A stretch of DNA of 64,000 bases from Desulfovibrio aminophilus (GCF_023660105.1 NZ_JAMHGA010000002.1:38913-102912); one strand, 5' to 3'; positions 45,220 to 54,040 are shown, numbered from the stretch's first letter. A program made the numbers and translations. The notes: generated from the letters alone by a model not told the origin.

Positions 45220-47271
45220 CTAAAGTCCCAACCCCCTTTGCCGCCCCAACTGCCACGACACCGAGCCGCCTTGCACAACGCCCATAACCTCCCGGCCAAG
45301 CTGGCGGTCGATGACGGGCCGCCAAGGGACAAGGGTGAACTCATGCGCCTTCTCGACGATAGCGAACTTACCGCTGGTGATCTGCACGGTGCCGGTGAAC
45401 TTGCCGCTGACGTTCTCGCCGTCCGTGGCGGCACGGAACGGCAATCCCTTGCTCTCGGCCATCTCCGCGCCGACGCGGGCAACCTCGCGCTCGCGCAAGG
45501 TGGCGAGAAGGCTGCGCCGATAGAATATGCGGCCGTTCCGCGCTCGGGTGGCGTCGCCCTGTTCGATATGATGCTCGCGGCGCTGGTCCATCGCCTCGCG
45601 TACCTGCTGGCCGAAACCGACCGACGCAAGGTCGGCGGTTTCACCATGGATCAATCGCCGGTCCAGCCATGTCGCGCCGTCCGATCCGATCTGCTTTTCC
45701 AGACCGACCGGGGACAGGACGCGAACGCTGGCCTGCCGGTCGCGGCCGGCGTCATAGACGGCGGCGCGGCTAACCAGGTCATCGGGGATGCGCCATTGGT
45801 CGGCGTCGATGCGTTCGACGATCCCGGCCCGGCGCAGCGCCTCCAACCGGCGGACATGGGCATCGACATAGCCCTCATAGTCGCCGCCGGGAACGCGGCC
45901 CTCGAACTTCGCCTGCTCCAGATGGCGGCTCGGCCGATAGATGCTGTCCTCGGCGATGGCGGTGATGGTGCGGTCGGACGGCCGGACTGCCGCTTCGGCC
46001 GGGCCGATCTCGATGATGCTGCCGATGCGGGCATCCTGCAGCCGCTCGGGTGCGACGCCGGCGATGTGATGCGTGCGCCCGTCGATCCCGTCCACAACGA
46101 CCGTCAGGTTCTCGCCCATCTCGTCGGACAGATACTTGTCCACGACACGCCCGCCGATGGGTGCCTCCGGTGGTCCGTCATGTAAATGGAAGGTCACGGG
46201 ATCACGGTCCAGGCCATCGGCCTTCAGCGCCTTGTGCATGTTGCGGATGATGTCGCCGCGCTCTCCCAACTCGCGCAAGGCCGGCTCCATCCGCTCGCTC
46301 AATTCCCATACGCCCGGCGCATGCGGGGTGGCGAGGCCCATCTTCTCCAATTTGGCGAGGCGGCACAGGCGCAGCGCACGATTGAACTGGCGGCGAGGCT
46401 CGGCAGGTTCATGGCGAAGATCAAGGAACCGCTCCTCGGCTTCCTCCGTCATCGCCCGGTCGATACGGGTGAAACGATCCTGGTCGATTTCGGCGGACAG
46501 CTTGCGGCTCTGCTCGATCTCGGTCACTTGCCCCAGCTCGAGCGTGGTCAATTCGCTGGCACGCTCGCGGATGCCATTGGCGAGATAGTCGCCATTGATG
46601 ACAAGGTTCTCGCCAAGATCGTCCTTGCCCCGGACGATGACATGCACATGGGGATGGCCGGTGTTGTGGTGGTTGACCGCAACCCAATCCAGCTTCGTGC
46701 CGAGGTCGGCCTCGATCTGGCTCATGAGATCGCGCGTGTGCGCCGTCAGGTCCACGAGATCCGCACCGTCCTCCGGTGAGATGATGAACCTGAACTGGTG
46801 ACGGTCCTCCTTGCCGCGCTCGACGAAGGCATCGCCATCGGCGCGATCCTCGCTCGCCGAATAGAGCTGGCCGCGCTCGCCGTCGCGCGATGTCCCGTCG
46901 CGCTGGATGTAGCGCAGATGGGCCGCCGATCTGCCGTTCCGGCCGGCGTCCTTGACGTAGCGGGTCTTGACGACGACGCGGCGCATCCCCGGTGCGCTGT
47001 GCCGCCAGCCGCCCGACAAGGTACGGGCGCGAACGAAGCGTGCGCCACGCCCGCGCTGCACGCCCGGCCCCTTGACCGAACGAGAGCCTTTGCCGCCCTT
47101 CGCGGCCGTGCGGGATTCGAGGCGCGGCGCGTATTTGGCATTGGCGGTGCTGTGCTGCCGGGCGAGCTTCTTCGCCTGCGTCAGAAAGCTCCTAGTCTTG
47201 CCGACCTTCGGCGTATCGGCGCGGATGCGGCCAGGCTTCGGGCGGAAGCGGATTTCGTCATCGGCGCTCAT
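45220..47271 (-). CDS. rlxS: DUF3363 relaxase (RlxS/VirD2-like)
   Basis: 683 residues starting MSADDEIRFRPKPGRIRAD. The basic N-terminus is followed by a relaxase core with HLRYIQRDGTSRDGERGQLYS and the metal-binding three-His motif in VNHHNTGHPHVHVIVRGKD; the C-terminal half is the DUF3363 domain. It nicks oriT and leads the strand into the recipient. The gene family is the standard relaxase of this ICE group. A Met six codons upstream (47289) is possible. The 5' flank probably contains oriT. Confidence 0.9.
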   Translation of the reverse strand: MSADDEIRFRPKPGRIRADTPKVGKTRSFLTQAKKLARQHSTANAKYAPRLESRTAAKGGKGSRSVKGPGVQRGRGARFVRARTLSGGWRHSAPGMRRVVVKTRYVKDAGRNGRSAAHLRYIQRDGTSRDGERGQLYSASEDRADGDAFVERGKEDRHQFRFIISPEDGADLVDLTAHTRDLMSQIEADLGTKLDWVAVNHHNTGHPHVHVIVRGKDDLGENLVINGDYLANGIRERASELTTLELGQVTEIEQSRKLSAEIDQDRFTRIDRAMTEEAEERFLDLRHEPAEPRRQFNRALRLCRLAKLEKMGLATPHAPGVWELSERMEPALRELGERGDIIRNMHKALKADGLDRDPVTFHLHDGPPEAPIGGRVVDKYLSDEMGENLTVVVDGIDGRTHHIAGVAPERLQDARIGSIIEIGPAEAAVRPSDRTITAIAEDSIYRPSRHLEQAKFEGRVPGGDYEGYVDAHVRRLEALRRAGIVERIDADQWRIPDDLVSRAAVYDAGRDRQASVRVLSPVGLEKQIGSDGATWLDRRLIHGETADLASVGFGQQVREAMDQRREHHIEQGDATRARNGRIFYRRSLLATLREREVARVGAEMAESKGLPFRAATDGENVSGKFTGTVQITSGKFAIVEKAHEFTLVPWRPVIDRQLGREVMGVVQGGSVSWQLGRQRGLGL

Positions 47272-47512
47272 GGCCGCGGCCCCGGCCAAAATCGCGGAAA
47301 ATCGGGCAATCTGCGGTTATGGTGCCGGATAAAACCCTGCAAAGACAAATCCTTGCGCCATATCGCAGCACGCAGGGTCCGAAAACGTGGTGCCGCTCGC
47401 GGCTCCCCTAACCAGTGTGCAGACAACAACAATTTCGAGAACTGGCCCGCAATGGTGCCATGTTCCTTTATCTTGCCCTCGTAAAATCCCGTCCTTTCCG
47501 CCCTTCCGGCCC
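47272..47512. other. oriT: Candidate oriT region upstream of the relaxase
   Basis: The 241-base gap on the 5' side of the relaxase gene has no coding character. It contains a short direct repeat (AAATCGCGGAAAATCG near 47288) and GC-rich partial inverted repeats around 47330-47400. Relaxase genes usually sit next to their oriT, so this is the most likely place in the element. No known nic sequence is recognised. Confidence 0.4.
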
Positions 47513-48088
47513 TCATGATCCCGCTCCGTCCGCTGGCCGTTCCTGCGCCCCGCCCGGCGCGACACGCACCGCCGGCTCGCCCGGCAATGCGAATTTGAGA
47601 CGCCATGTGCGCCACGCTTCGGCGACCGCGCCCGTGCCGGGAAACAGGTCGTCGAGCGTGTCGTCGGGGCGCGCGGCGACCATCTCGAAAGCCCAATGGC
47701 AGACCGCTTCGGGCTTCGCGCCAGTGAGGCCGCGGCGAAGCGTGATGCTCTCCTGAATCCAGTCCCGCATCACCAGCCGCTTGCTGACAACGGGCTTCCG
47801 CGCCGCCTTCACGATGACCGGCTCCCACGCGAAGGCGACAGGGATATTGCGCTTGAACGCGGCAAATCCCTTCACCCAGGCCATCCACCGCGCGCCCGTC
47901 TGCTCGACCAACGGCGCGAGCGTGGCAACAGAACGCGGCGTCGCGGCGGCGTGCAATATCCAGCCGTCATAGTCACGCTCCAGCCGCTCGACCAGGCGCA
48001 CATGATCGACCTCGCCCGCGTAATCGGGATGGTCCCGGTAGAGGTGGGCGCAGCCGATATAGGGCGGGTCGGCATAGGCGATCTTCAT
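47513..48088 (-). CDS. DNA methylase-like protein
   Basis: 191 residues. It begins MKIAYADPPYIGCAHLYRDHPDYAGEVDH with a DPPY catalytic motif at residues 7-10 and ends with an AdoMet-binding-like LDDLFPGTGAVAEAW. This looks like a small amino-methyltransferase with the two motifs in DPPY-first order. It recurs in alphaproteobacterial ICEs next to the lytic transglycosylase. The start overlaps that gene's stop (ATGA). Activity and target are unknown. Confidence 0.7.
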   Translation of the reverse strand: MKIAYADPPYIGCAHLYRDHPDYAGEVDHVRLVERLERDYDGWILHAAATPRSVATLAPLVEQTGARWMAWVKGFAAFKRNIPVAFAWEPVIVKAARKPVVSKRLVMRDWIQESITLRRGLTGAKPEAVCHWAFEMVAARPDDTLDDLFPGTGAVAEAWRTWRLKFALPGEPAVRVAPGGAQERPADGAGS

Positions 48089-48927
48089 CGGCGATCCGGC
48101 TCCGAAGCGGCGGCGAACAGGTCGCCCGATTGCGGGTCGGATGACGGCGTGGCCGTCGATTGGCTGCCATTCTGGCGCTGGACAAACAGGGGCGCATCGC
48201 GCCAGTCGGGCGGCGGCGCCGGTTGCCGGGATGGTGCATCCGATGGAGCCGCGTCGCCGAGAACCGGCGCAAGCGCGGCGACATAGGCGCGGGTTTCGGC
48301 GGGCAGTGGGCGGCCCATCGCGCGGTGTTCGTCATAACGACCGGGACCGGCATTGTAGGCGGCGAGCATCGCCGCGACATTGCCGTAGCGGTCGAACATC
48401 TCGCGCAGGTAGGCCGTGCCTGCCATGATGTTGTCGCGCGGGTCGTAGGCATCGCGGCCGAGGCCGTAGCGGATGCGCAGGCCCGCCCATGTTTCGGGCA
48501 TCACCTGCATCAATCCCATCGCCCCAGCTGATGAAACCGCGCGCACGTCGCCCGCGCTCTCGGCGCGCAGCACCGCGACAATCCAATGCTCGGGGATGCC
48601 GAACCGCTGCGACGCCTCGGCGATGTGGACCGCATAGGGATGGGCGGCGGTCGGACGCTCGACCGGCGCGGACTGCGCGACCGCGACGCCCGATCCGGCG
48701 CAGACGGAAAGCGCCCCGGCGAGCAACAGGACGGCAACGCGCCATGCCGCCCTGTCTCCGCAATGGCTCCAGCCTGCCAGCGTCCTCGCTGCGGTCAAGG
48801 GCAAGGCGCAAGCGCCGGCCGAGGGCCGCCCCTGACCTGCGCTGCGGGCGCCAGCCGTCCTGCGCACGAGCGGGACGAAGGGATGAGACGGATTTCCCGC
48901 GAACAAAGGGATAACCGGAACGCGCAC
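48085..48927 (-). CDS. Lytic transglycosylase (VirB1-like)
   Basis: 280 residues. After a hydrophobic signal (VAVLLLAGALSVCAGSGVAVAQ) comes the SLT domain: ASQRFGIPEHWIVAVLRAESAGDVRAVSSAGAMGLMQVMPETWAGLR with catalytic Glu in RAESAG, then AMLAAYNAGPGRYDEH. It opens peptidoglycan locally for the conjugation channel. The N-terminal ~65 residues before the signal are Arg-rich and may not be translated; a later start would be more usual, but the stop of DUF736 only 4 bases upstream of the Met at 48927 favours the long form. Confidence 0.88.
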   Translation of the reverse strand: MRVPVIPLFAGNPSHPFVPLVRRTAGARSAGQGRPSAGACALPLTAARTLAGWSHCGDRAAWRVAVLLLAGALSVCAGSGVAVAQSAPVERPTAAHPYAVHIAEASQRFGIPEHWIVAVLRAESAGDVRAVSSAGAMGLMQVMPETWAGLRIRYGLGRDAYDPRDNIMAGTAYLREMFDRYGNVAAMLAAYNAGPGRYDEHRAMGRPLPAETRAYVAALAPVLGDAAPSDAPSRQPAPPPDWRDAPLFVQRQNGSQSTATPSSDPQSGDLFAAASEPDRR

Positions 48928-48930
48928 CGA

Positions 48931-49263
48931 TCAGCCCCGATCCTCGCGCACCCGTGGCCGCTTCCATGCGAGCCGGAAGGTGCGCCCTTCATCATCGGCC
49001 TGGAACAGCGCCGGGCGAAACAGCGCGGGAAAAAGCGGGCTGTCGATCTCCAGAGCGATGTAGTCGCCGGCGCGTTCGCCGACACGTTTCCACGCCCCGC
49101 CGATGTCGGGGCCGTCTTCGTCGTCGAGCTGGATACGGTAGGCCGGCGTGTTCTCGCCGTCGCCCGGATCGATGACGACAAGAACGATTGCCTCGTCGAT
49201 GCCGAACAGCCGGACGCGCCCGGCGTAACCATTGGCGGTGGGTTCAAAGATGTTGGCAGGCAT
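48931..49263 (-). CDS. DUF736 family protein
   Basis: 110 residues starting MPANIFEPTANGYAGRVRLFGIDEAIVLV, with ENTPAYRIQLDDEDGPDIGGAWKRVGERAGDYIALEIDSP, the usual DUF736 pattern. These small acidic proteins are conserved in plasmids and ICEs of Alphaproteobacteria; their function is unknown. The start follows GCAAGGAGACTG on the minus strand, an ideal ribosome site that rules out the longer frame. Confidence 0.88.
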   Translation of the reverse strand: MPANIFEPTANGYAGRVRLFGIDEAIVLVVIDPGDGENTPAYRIQLDDEDGPDIGGAWKRVGERAGDYIALEIDSPLFPALFRPALFQADDEGRTFRLAWKRPRVREDRG

Positions 49264-49289
49264 GGTCAGTCTCCTTGCGGTTGGGAAAA

Positions 49290-49835
49290 TCAGTGCGTCG
49301 GCGCGCGCCACTCGTAGCGGCCGATGCCTTCCTCATCGGTCCAGAGCGGAACGGCTCTGCCGATGACGGAGCTTGCGGGGATGGGTCCGAAATACCTGCC
49401 GTCGAGGCTGTCGCGGACTTCCCAGTTCATGAGGAAAATCTGGCCATCGCCGATGACGCGGCAGCCCTGCCAGATGGGCAGATCGCGGCCAAGGCTGTCG
49501 CGCTCCAGCGCCTCGCCCATCTCGATCCCGTCCACCGTGACCGTGCTGCCGGTGCGGCATACTCGCTGCCCTGGCAGGCCGAGGACGCGCTTCAGGAGCG
49601 GGACGCCGCGCCCGACATAGCCGCGACCGACCATGAAGGCGGCGAGCGGTTCGGGCGGCATGATTGCGACCAGCTCCGGCACGTCGAGCGCGTCGGCCGG
49701 CTCGACCGTGTAGAAGCCGACCGGCGCGCTGGCGGTGGCGTTCCAGATGAGTTTCGTCGGGGTCTGGATGGTGCTTGCGGCGGCAATGCCCATAGCGGCC
49801 AGCGCCGTGACCGCGAGATAGCGGCGGCGCGTCAT
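49290..49835 (-). CDS. traF: TraF, S26-family signal peptidase
   Basis: 181 residues beginning MTRRRYLAVTALAAMGIAAAS. The S26 pattern is present: nucleophile Ser in TASAPVGFYTVEPAD and Lys in PLLKRVLGLPGQRVCRTG, then FLMNWEVRDSLDGRYFGPI. In RP4, TraF cyclises the TrbC pilin; the same role is likely here. The start overlaps the DUF2840 stop (ATGA). Confidence 0.9.
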   Translation of the reverse strand: MTRRRYLAVTALAAMGIAAASTIQTPTKLIWNATASAPVGFYTVEPADALDVPELVAIMPPEPLAAFMVGRGYVGRGVPLLKRVLGLPGQRVCRTGSTVTVDGIEMGEALERDSLGRDLPIWQGCRVIGDGQIFLMNWEVRDSLDGRYFGPIPASSVIGRAVPLWTDEEGIGRYEWRAPTH

Positions 49836-50350
49836 GGGTCGATCCTCCGGCGTCCGATCCATGCCGCATGACGTTCCGGCGTGTAGGCGCTCGGCTCCAG
49901 ATTGGCGGCCAGCCGGTTGTGGGCGTGGCGCCAGTAGTCTGGCGACACGTCGGCCGGATCGAGGCCAAGGGCTTCCACGGCGTCGATGACGGCAAGCGCG
50001 CGCTGCACCTTCGGCCAGCCGTCGAACCGCAACAGGATTTCGCCGCCGGGGCGGACGAAGGGCAATGTCTGGAACGGCTCGCCCCGGCCGATGGCGCGCA
50101 CGATGTCGATGCGCGAAACCACCGTGCCATGCTCGCCGTTCGCCCATCGCACGAAGGCGAAGATGCTTTCCGGCGCGAATCCGACGACGCTGCGGCGGCG
50201 GTCGATGATCTGTTCGTAGCTCTTGCGGCCGAACCTGATCCAATGCTCGATCTTGCGTTTCTCGAAGGTCAGTTCGACCAGAGTTGTGAAGGGCGCGGGG
50301 CCGTCCGGCAGCGGACGACCGTGCGCGCTGCGATGAGCGCGGCGGGTCAT
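49832..50350 (-). CDS. DUF2840 family protein
   Basis: 172 residues: FTTLVELTFEKRKIEHWIRFGRKSYEQIIDRRRSVVGFAPESIFAFVRWANGEHGTVVSRIDIVRAI, the DUF2840 signature found just upstream of traF in this ICE family. Function unknown. It overlaps both neighbours by four bases (ATGA), so the whole repA-to-traF stretch is translationally coupled. Confidence 0.88.
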   Translation of the reverse strand: MTRRAHRSAHGRPLPDGPAPFTTLVELTFEKRKIEHWIRFGRKSYEQIIDRRRSVVGFAPESIFAFVRWANGEHGTVVSRIDIVRAIGRGEPFQTLPFVRPGGEILLRFDGWPKVQRALAVIDAVEALGLDPADVSPDYWRHAHNRLAANLEPSAYTPERHAAWIGRRRIDP

Positions 50351-51795
50351 GGTTCGTCTCCGGGGATGTGATGGGGATCGCGGGCAAGCACCACGTCGAG
50401 CGCGGCTTCGGTGCGCAGGATGGCGCGGCCGATGGCTTCGGGGATTTGCGGAAGAACAGCGTCGCCGAACGCCTCGACGATCAGGCTGGCCGCAGCAGTC
50501 CCTTTGCGACTGCCGAGCGCAATGCGCGTGTCAGCCACCCAGGCGGAAAGCCCATCATCCACCCATAGGTGATGGGCAAGGCCGCCGTTCCAGTCAGCCC
50601 ATGGCTCCGCAACATCACCGCCAGCGCTCGCGCTCCCGCCCATTTCTGGATGGATGACGGGGCCAGTTGGTTTGCCGTTGCTGTCGGCGTCGAGGCTATC
50701 ATTGCCCGGCTCATCACCGCGTCCATCGTCGGCGATTTCCGCCGCTCGTAGGCCGGACTCCAGCCGTCCATCCGGCTGTCGCGCTTCGTCGGCGTCGGCA
50801 GTATTTCCGCCGCGTGGCGCAGCAGGTTCGGCGTGTCGATCTGCGCCTTCGCGCCGTTCGCCCGCTTGCCTGTCTCGATCTCCTGTGCGCTCAACCTGCG
50901 CCCGCCGTTCGGCTTCACCGGCGTCGGCATCATGCCATAGGGCGATTCCAGGCTGTCGAAATGCAGCACCTCGCTCATCGTCGGCGCCCGGTCGAAACCG
51001 TCCTGGTCCGATGTCATCCGACCCTTGAGCTTGCGCAGGACACTCCCTCGCGGAGCCGCGTTCGCTGTCGGGGTTCCCATCATCCCCGCATGGCGGCTCG
51101 CATAGCCCTGCAACTGGCTCAACACGTCGCCCCGGCCGCCGCGATCCGCATCCGATTTCCTCGGCGTCGGCAGCGGACGATTGCGGAACAGGTCGTAGAG
51201 GCCCGATTCCTTCATCGCCTTGCGCGCGCCAGAACCGCCCTCCAGACGGATGCCACCCTGCTGAGATTGCGATACGGGTGTCGGCAAGCTGTTCGGGGTC
51301 GTAGCCAATGAGCCAGGACCGCTTGCGGACATGGTTGGCGCCGACATTGTCAGCACCCACCACGCACGGCTCGATGGCGTAGCCGAGCGTTTCCAGTTCA
51401 TCGAGCAGCCGGTCAGCGCCGCGAGTTCGGAGATTAGGGCTGTTTTCAAAAGCGAACCAGCGAGGGCGGCAATCTCCGACCAGGCGGACGGCTTCGAGGT
51501 AGAGGCCCGACCGCTCGCCCTCGATGCCTTTGCCCTTGGTGTTGGCGCTGGAGATGTCCTGGCACGGCGGGCTGCCGACGATGATGTCGGGCAGGATTCC
51601 AAGGTCGGAAACAAGGCGAGCTGCCGTGAGTCCGCGCACGTCCTCGTAGAGTCTGACATGGGGATTGTTCTCTGCGTAGAGGATGCGCCGCCATTCGATG
51701 ATCTCGCAGGCGGCGATGGTGACGAAGCCCGCGCGGTGCAGGCCGAGTGACCAGCCGCCTGCGGCGGCGCTGAACAGGTCGAGGGCGCGCATCAT
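50347..51795 (-). CDS. C5-cytosine DNA methyltransferase
   Basis: 482 residues. The catalytic half is clear: motif I DLFSAAAGGWSLGLHRAGF, motif IV VGSPPCQDIS with catalytic Cys near residue 78, ENS (motif VI) and KRSWLIG (motif VIII). The C-terminus has VLPQIPEAIGRAIL. Between these, residues ~170-420 form an Asp/Ala/Arg-rich stretch of low order (ADTRIA, ADADEARQPDGR, DADSNGK). The +1 frame of the same DNA also reads as a methyltransferase-like tail with repeated PTP motifs and GWMMGFPPGW. It overlaps repA and DUF2840 by four bases each. Confidence 0.8.
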   Translation of the reverse strand: MMRALDLFSAAAGGWSLGLHRAGFVTIAACEIIEWRRILYAENNPHVRLYEDVRGLTAARLVSDLGILPDIIVGSPPCQDISSANTKGKGIEGERSGLYLEAVRLVGDCRPRWFAFENSPNLRTRGADRLLDELETLGYAIEPCVVGADNVGANHVRKRSWLIGYDPEQLADTRIAISAGWHPSGGRFWRAQGDEGIGPLRPVPQSSAADAEEIGCGSRRPGRRVEPVAGLCEPPCGDDGNPDSERGSARECPAQAQGSDDIGPGRFRPGADDERGAAFRQPGIALWHDADAGEAERRAQVERTGDRDRQAGERREGADRHAEPAAPRGGNTADADEARQPDGRLESGLRAAEIADDGRGDEPGNDSLDADSNGKPTGPVIHPEMGGSASAGGDVAEPWADWNGGLAHHLWVDDGLSAWVADTRIALGSRKGTAAASLIVEAFGDAVLPQIPEAIGRAILRTEAALDVVLARDPHHIPGDEP

Positions 51796-52820
51796 GGCGC
51801 ACCTCGCGGCACGGCACCGGCACCACGCATCGCGTGCGCGCGCGTCAAAGAAGAAGAGTTAGATTCTAAGTTAGATTCTTCTATAGAGTGCGCGGCGCGA
51901 TTTGCGCCTGATGTCCCGATACTGCGTGCGCCTGATGTCCCGATAGGTTCCACATGGTTATCCACAGGCACTGTGGATGGATTTTCAGGGAGAAAACGCA
52001 GTAGCTCGCGCCCGTCCTCCCGTTCGTTCTGAAGCCGGTAGCCGGGCAGCGACTGGCGGGCCGCGATCCGGCGAAGGTCGAGCGCGAAGTCGGATGGCCG
52101 GGCAAGGCTGCCGGATTTCCGGTGAAGATGGGAAACCTCAAACGCCCAGCCCTCGGGCTGGTGCCCGGCATGTTTGCGGGCGACTCGATACAACCAGCGT
52201 TCGATGCCGCCTTTCAGCCCGAAATAGGCAGGGTCAATGGCAAGGACCAGCGAGCGGTCGATGACGCTGTGGTAGAACCACTCGGGCAGGACAAACTCCA
52301 TGCCCTCGACGCGCCCGGCGCGCGTGGTCAATTCTTCCCATTCATTAATCCAGGAGAATTGCCGGCGCCGCCAATGCGGCCCGTTGCGGATAGAGGTGGC
52401 GATGACGGTCGATTGCAGGCGCGCGAGCGCGGCCTTGAGCAACAGATAGTCCCGGTTGCCGGTGGCCCGCCCGATGGCGCGGAGAAGCTGGTAGGGCATG
52501 AAGCGAAAGAAGCGCGACGTAGGAAAGCCGCTGTCCTCCGCCGCGACGATCTGGCTGGCGGCCCAGATCAGCACATCGGCGTCCCAAATGGTCGCCATGC
52601 CGTGCTCGGGCATGCCGAGCACCTGCACTTCCACATCGGCGGCCTTGTAGAGAATGGGTTTGATACGCGGGGATTTGGCGAGGGAGAAAAAGGGCCGCTC
52701 CATCAGGTCGCGCTGGTCGCGCGGCGGCGCGTCGCCGGTAGCGACGATGAACGGGTTGAGACGGGCGCGCTCACTGGCGCCCTCCGGCCGGGCGGGGTTG
52801 TGATCGTCGTCCCGCACCAT
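51792..52820 (-). CDS. repA: Replication initiator protein RepA
   Basis: 342 residues of the alphaproteobacterial RepA (RPA) type: ERPFFSLAKSPRIKPILYKA, ATIWDADVLIWAASQIVAAED, FFRFMPYQLLRAIGRATG, ALARLQSTVIATSI and WLYRVARKHAGHQPEGWAFEVSHLH. It binds iterons and starts replication in related plasmids. Its presence in an ICE suggests that the excised circle can replicate. The C-terminal coding sequence contains an 18-base repeat and DnaA-box-like sites. The ATG directly follows the rdfS-like stop (TGAATG). Confidence 0.88.
   Translation of the reverse strand: MVRDDDHNPARPEGASERARLNPFIVATGDAPPRDQRDLMERPFFSLAKSPRIKPILYKAADVEVQVLGMPEHGMATIWDADVLIWAASQIVAAEDSGFPTSRFFRFMPYQLLRAIGRATGNRDYLLLKAALARLQSTVIATSIRNGPHWRRRQFSWINEWEELTTRAGRVEGMEFVLPEWFYHSVIDRSLVLAIDPAYFGLKGGIERWLYRVARKHAGHQPEGWAFEVSHLHRKSGSLARPSDFALDLRRIAARQSLPGYRLQNEREDGRELLRFLPENPSTVPVDNHVEPIGTSGARSIGTSGANRAAHSIEESNLESNSSSLTRAHAMRGAGAVPRGAP
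51904..51980. repeat. oriV: Iteron-like repeats with DnaA boxes (candidate oriV)
   Basis: GCGCCTGATGTCCCGATA occurs twice, at 51904-51921 and 51928-51945, a 24-base period. A perfect DnaA box TTATCCACA follows at 51958-51966 and an inverted, seven-of-nine one (TGTGGATGG) at 51972-51980. They lie inside the 3' end of repA, coding the repeated IGTSGA in the protein. Two repeats are few for an origin, so this stays a candidate. Confidence 0.5.
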
Positions 52821-53090
52821 TCAGAGCTGGTCCCGTTCTTCGGGTGTCAGCCGATGCGGGGGAAAGACCGTGCCGGCGTCCCTGTCCCGCGTGCATGTGC
52901 GGGCGCCGATTTCTGTCCAGGCTTCTAGGTCGCGGATGGCATAGAGCACGCGGCCCCCGACTTTTCGGTAAACCGGACCGGTGCCATAGGTGCGATGCTT
53001 CTCAAGGGTTCGGCGCGAAAGGCCGAGGAAATAGGCGGCTTCCTTGGTGCGCAGGAATCTCGGCGGCAGGTCCGCCAGCGGATCGGGCAT
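52821..53090 (-). CDS. rdfS: RdfS/AlpA-type excisionase
   Basis: 89 residues. RFLRTKEAAYFLGLSRRTLEKHRTYGTGPVYRKVGGRVLYAIRDLEAWTE is the MerR-like winged helix of the AlpA/excisionase group. In ICEMlSym of Mesorhizobium, RdfS is such a protein: it directs the integrase toward excision and is switched on by FseA. The position here, directly downstream of an FseA-like split gene and upstream of repA and traF, matches that system. The 146 bases upstream probably hold its promoter. Confidence 0.82.
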   Translation of the reverse strand: MPDPLADLPPRFLRTKEAAYFLGLSRRTLEKHRTYGTGPVYRKVGGRVLYAIRDLEAWTEIGARTCTRDRDAGTVFPPHRLTPEERDQL

Positions 53091-53236
53091 GAGATCACCT
53101 CGGGTTCGTTGATGCTGCTGTCGTCGGCGACAGCGGGCTGTGGCGAACCATGGCGAGGGATCGGCGATCTGTAGCGGGCCGTATTTGCGTGTATGTTTTT
53201 ACGGCCCCCTTGCTGCGACCAAGATGTTGGCCGGGA

Positions 53237-54023
53237 CTATTTGCGCCGAGGCTTGATCGGATAATGCAGGAGTAGCCTGTAGCCACCTTTCATCATGGCG
53301 ATGCCATGAGTGACCAAGCGACGGATTTTGTTGCGGCGCGGATCACCCTCCCAATCTGTCTTGTCGCCGCGAAAGCCGAGCAACGTCTCGCCGATGGCGC
53401 GATGGCTTTCACCGCGCAGCTTCGCATCGAGCGCGCGCAAGGACAGGATATGAAACTGGCGCAGTTGCGAAGGTATAGCCCGGAAATCCGGGCCTGGCGC
53501 GCGACCGTTCAGGGACCGCCACAAGCGCCGCGCCGCATGGGCGCGCAATTCAAGAAAGGCATCCATCGGCAGGATGACAACATAGAAGGCTGCCGCTTCG
53601 GGGACGGCCTCGGGCAGCCAGAACTGATGTGCGACGCCATCCACCCGCCATAGCCCGTGCCAGCCGTCACCGGCGCGACGCAGATCGAGGCCATCCAGAT
53701 GGGCAAGCGTGAATGTCGGTGCCTCTGGGCCGACCGGCTCCGGGGCGGGCGACAACATCACCGCCCGCGGCTGAAGGCTCGGAATCCAGAATTGTGATTG
53801 CCGGTCGGCGAGCGTTTCAGGATCGCAGGGGAAATCGCAGCCCCCAGCGTCGTGCGAACGCATCGAGCCGGGGGCCAGTCGGATTCTTCATACGCGAGAT
53901 CGCGTGAAAATCGTGATGATACTCATCATCGCGTCGCAGATATTCCCAAGCGAAACCGGCGGCGGGAATGGTTTTCGTGTGCTTGTAGTCCGCCGATGCA
54001 CGCCAGTCTATGCTCAACGGCAT
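53237..54023 (-). CDS. fseA: FseA-like excision activator made by +1 frameshift (DUF6499 + DUF2285)
   Basis: Two overlapping frames. Frame 1 (54023 to stop at 53817) encodes 68 residues of DUF6499: MPLSIDWRASADYKHT ... FAWEYLRRDDEY ... FARRWGLRFP. Frame 2 (to 53237) encodes the DUF2285 protein. At TTT-CCC-C (53834-53828) slipping one base forward joins WGLRFP to CDPETLADRQSQFW, giving about 261 residues with the domain order of intact homologues. In ICEMlSym R7A, msi172 and msi171 are joined in the same way to make FseA, which activates rdfS. Frame 1 has an excellent ribosome site (GGGAGGTG); frame 2 has none visible. A true disabling mutation is the alternative. Confidence 0.8.
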
Positions 54024-54040
54024 GGCGTCACCTCCCTAAG

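Noticed and set aside
45062..45325. 87-codon minus-strand frame overlapping the relaxase end and the floR leader
   Set aside because: It overlaps the relaxase 3' end in another frame and the regulatory leader; no protein-like features.
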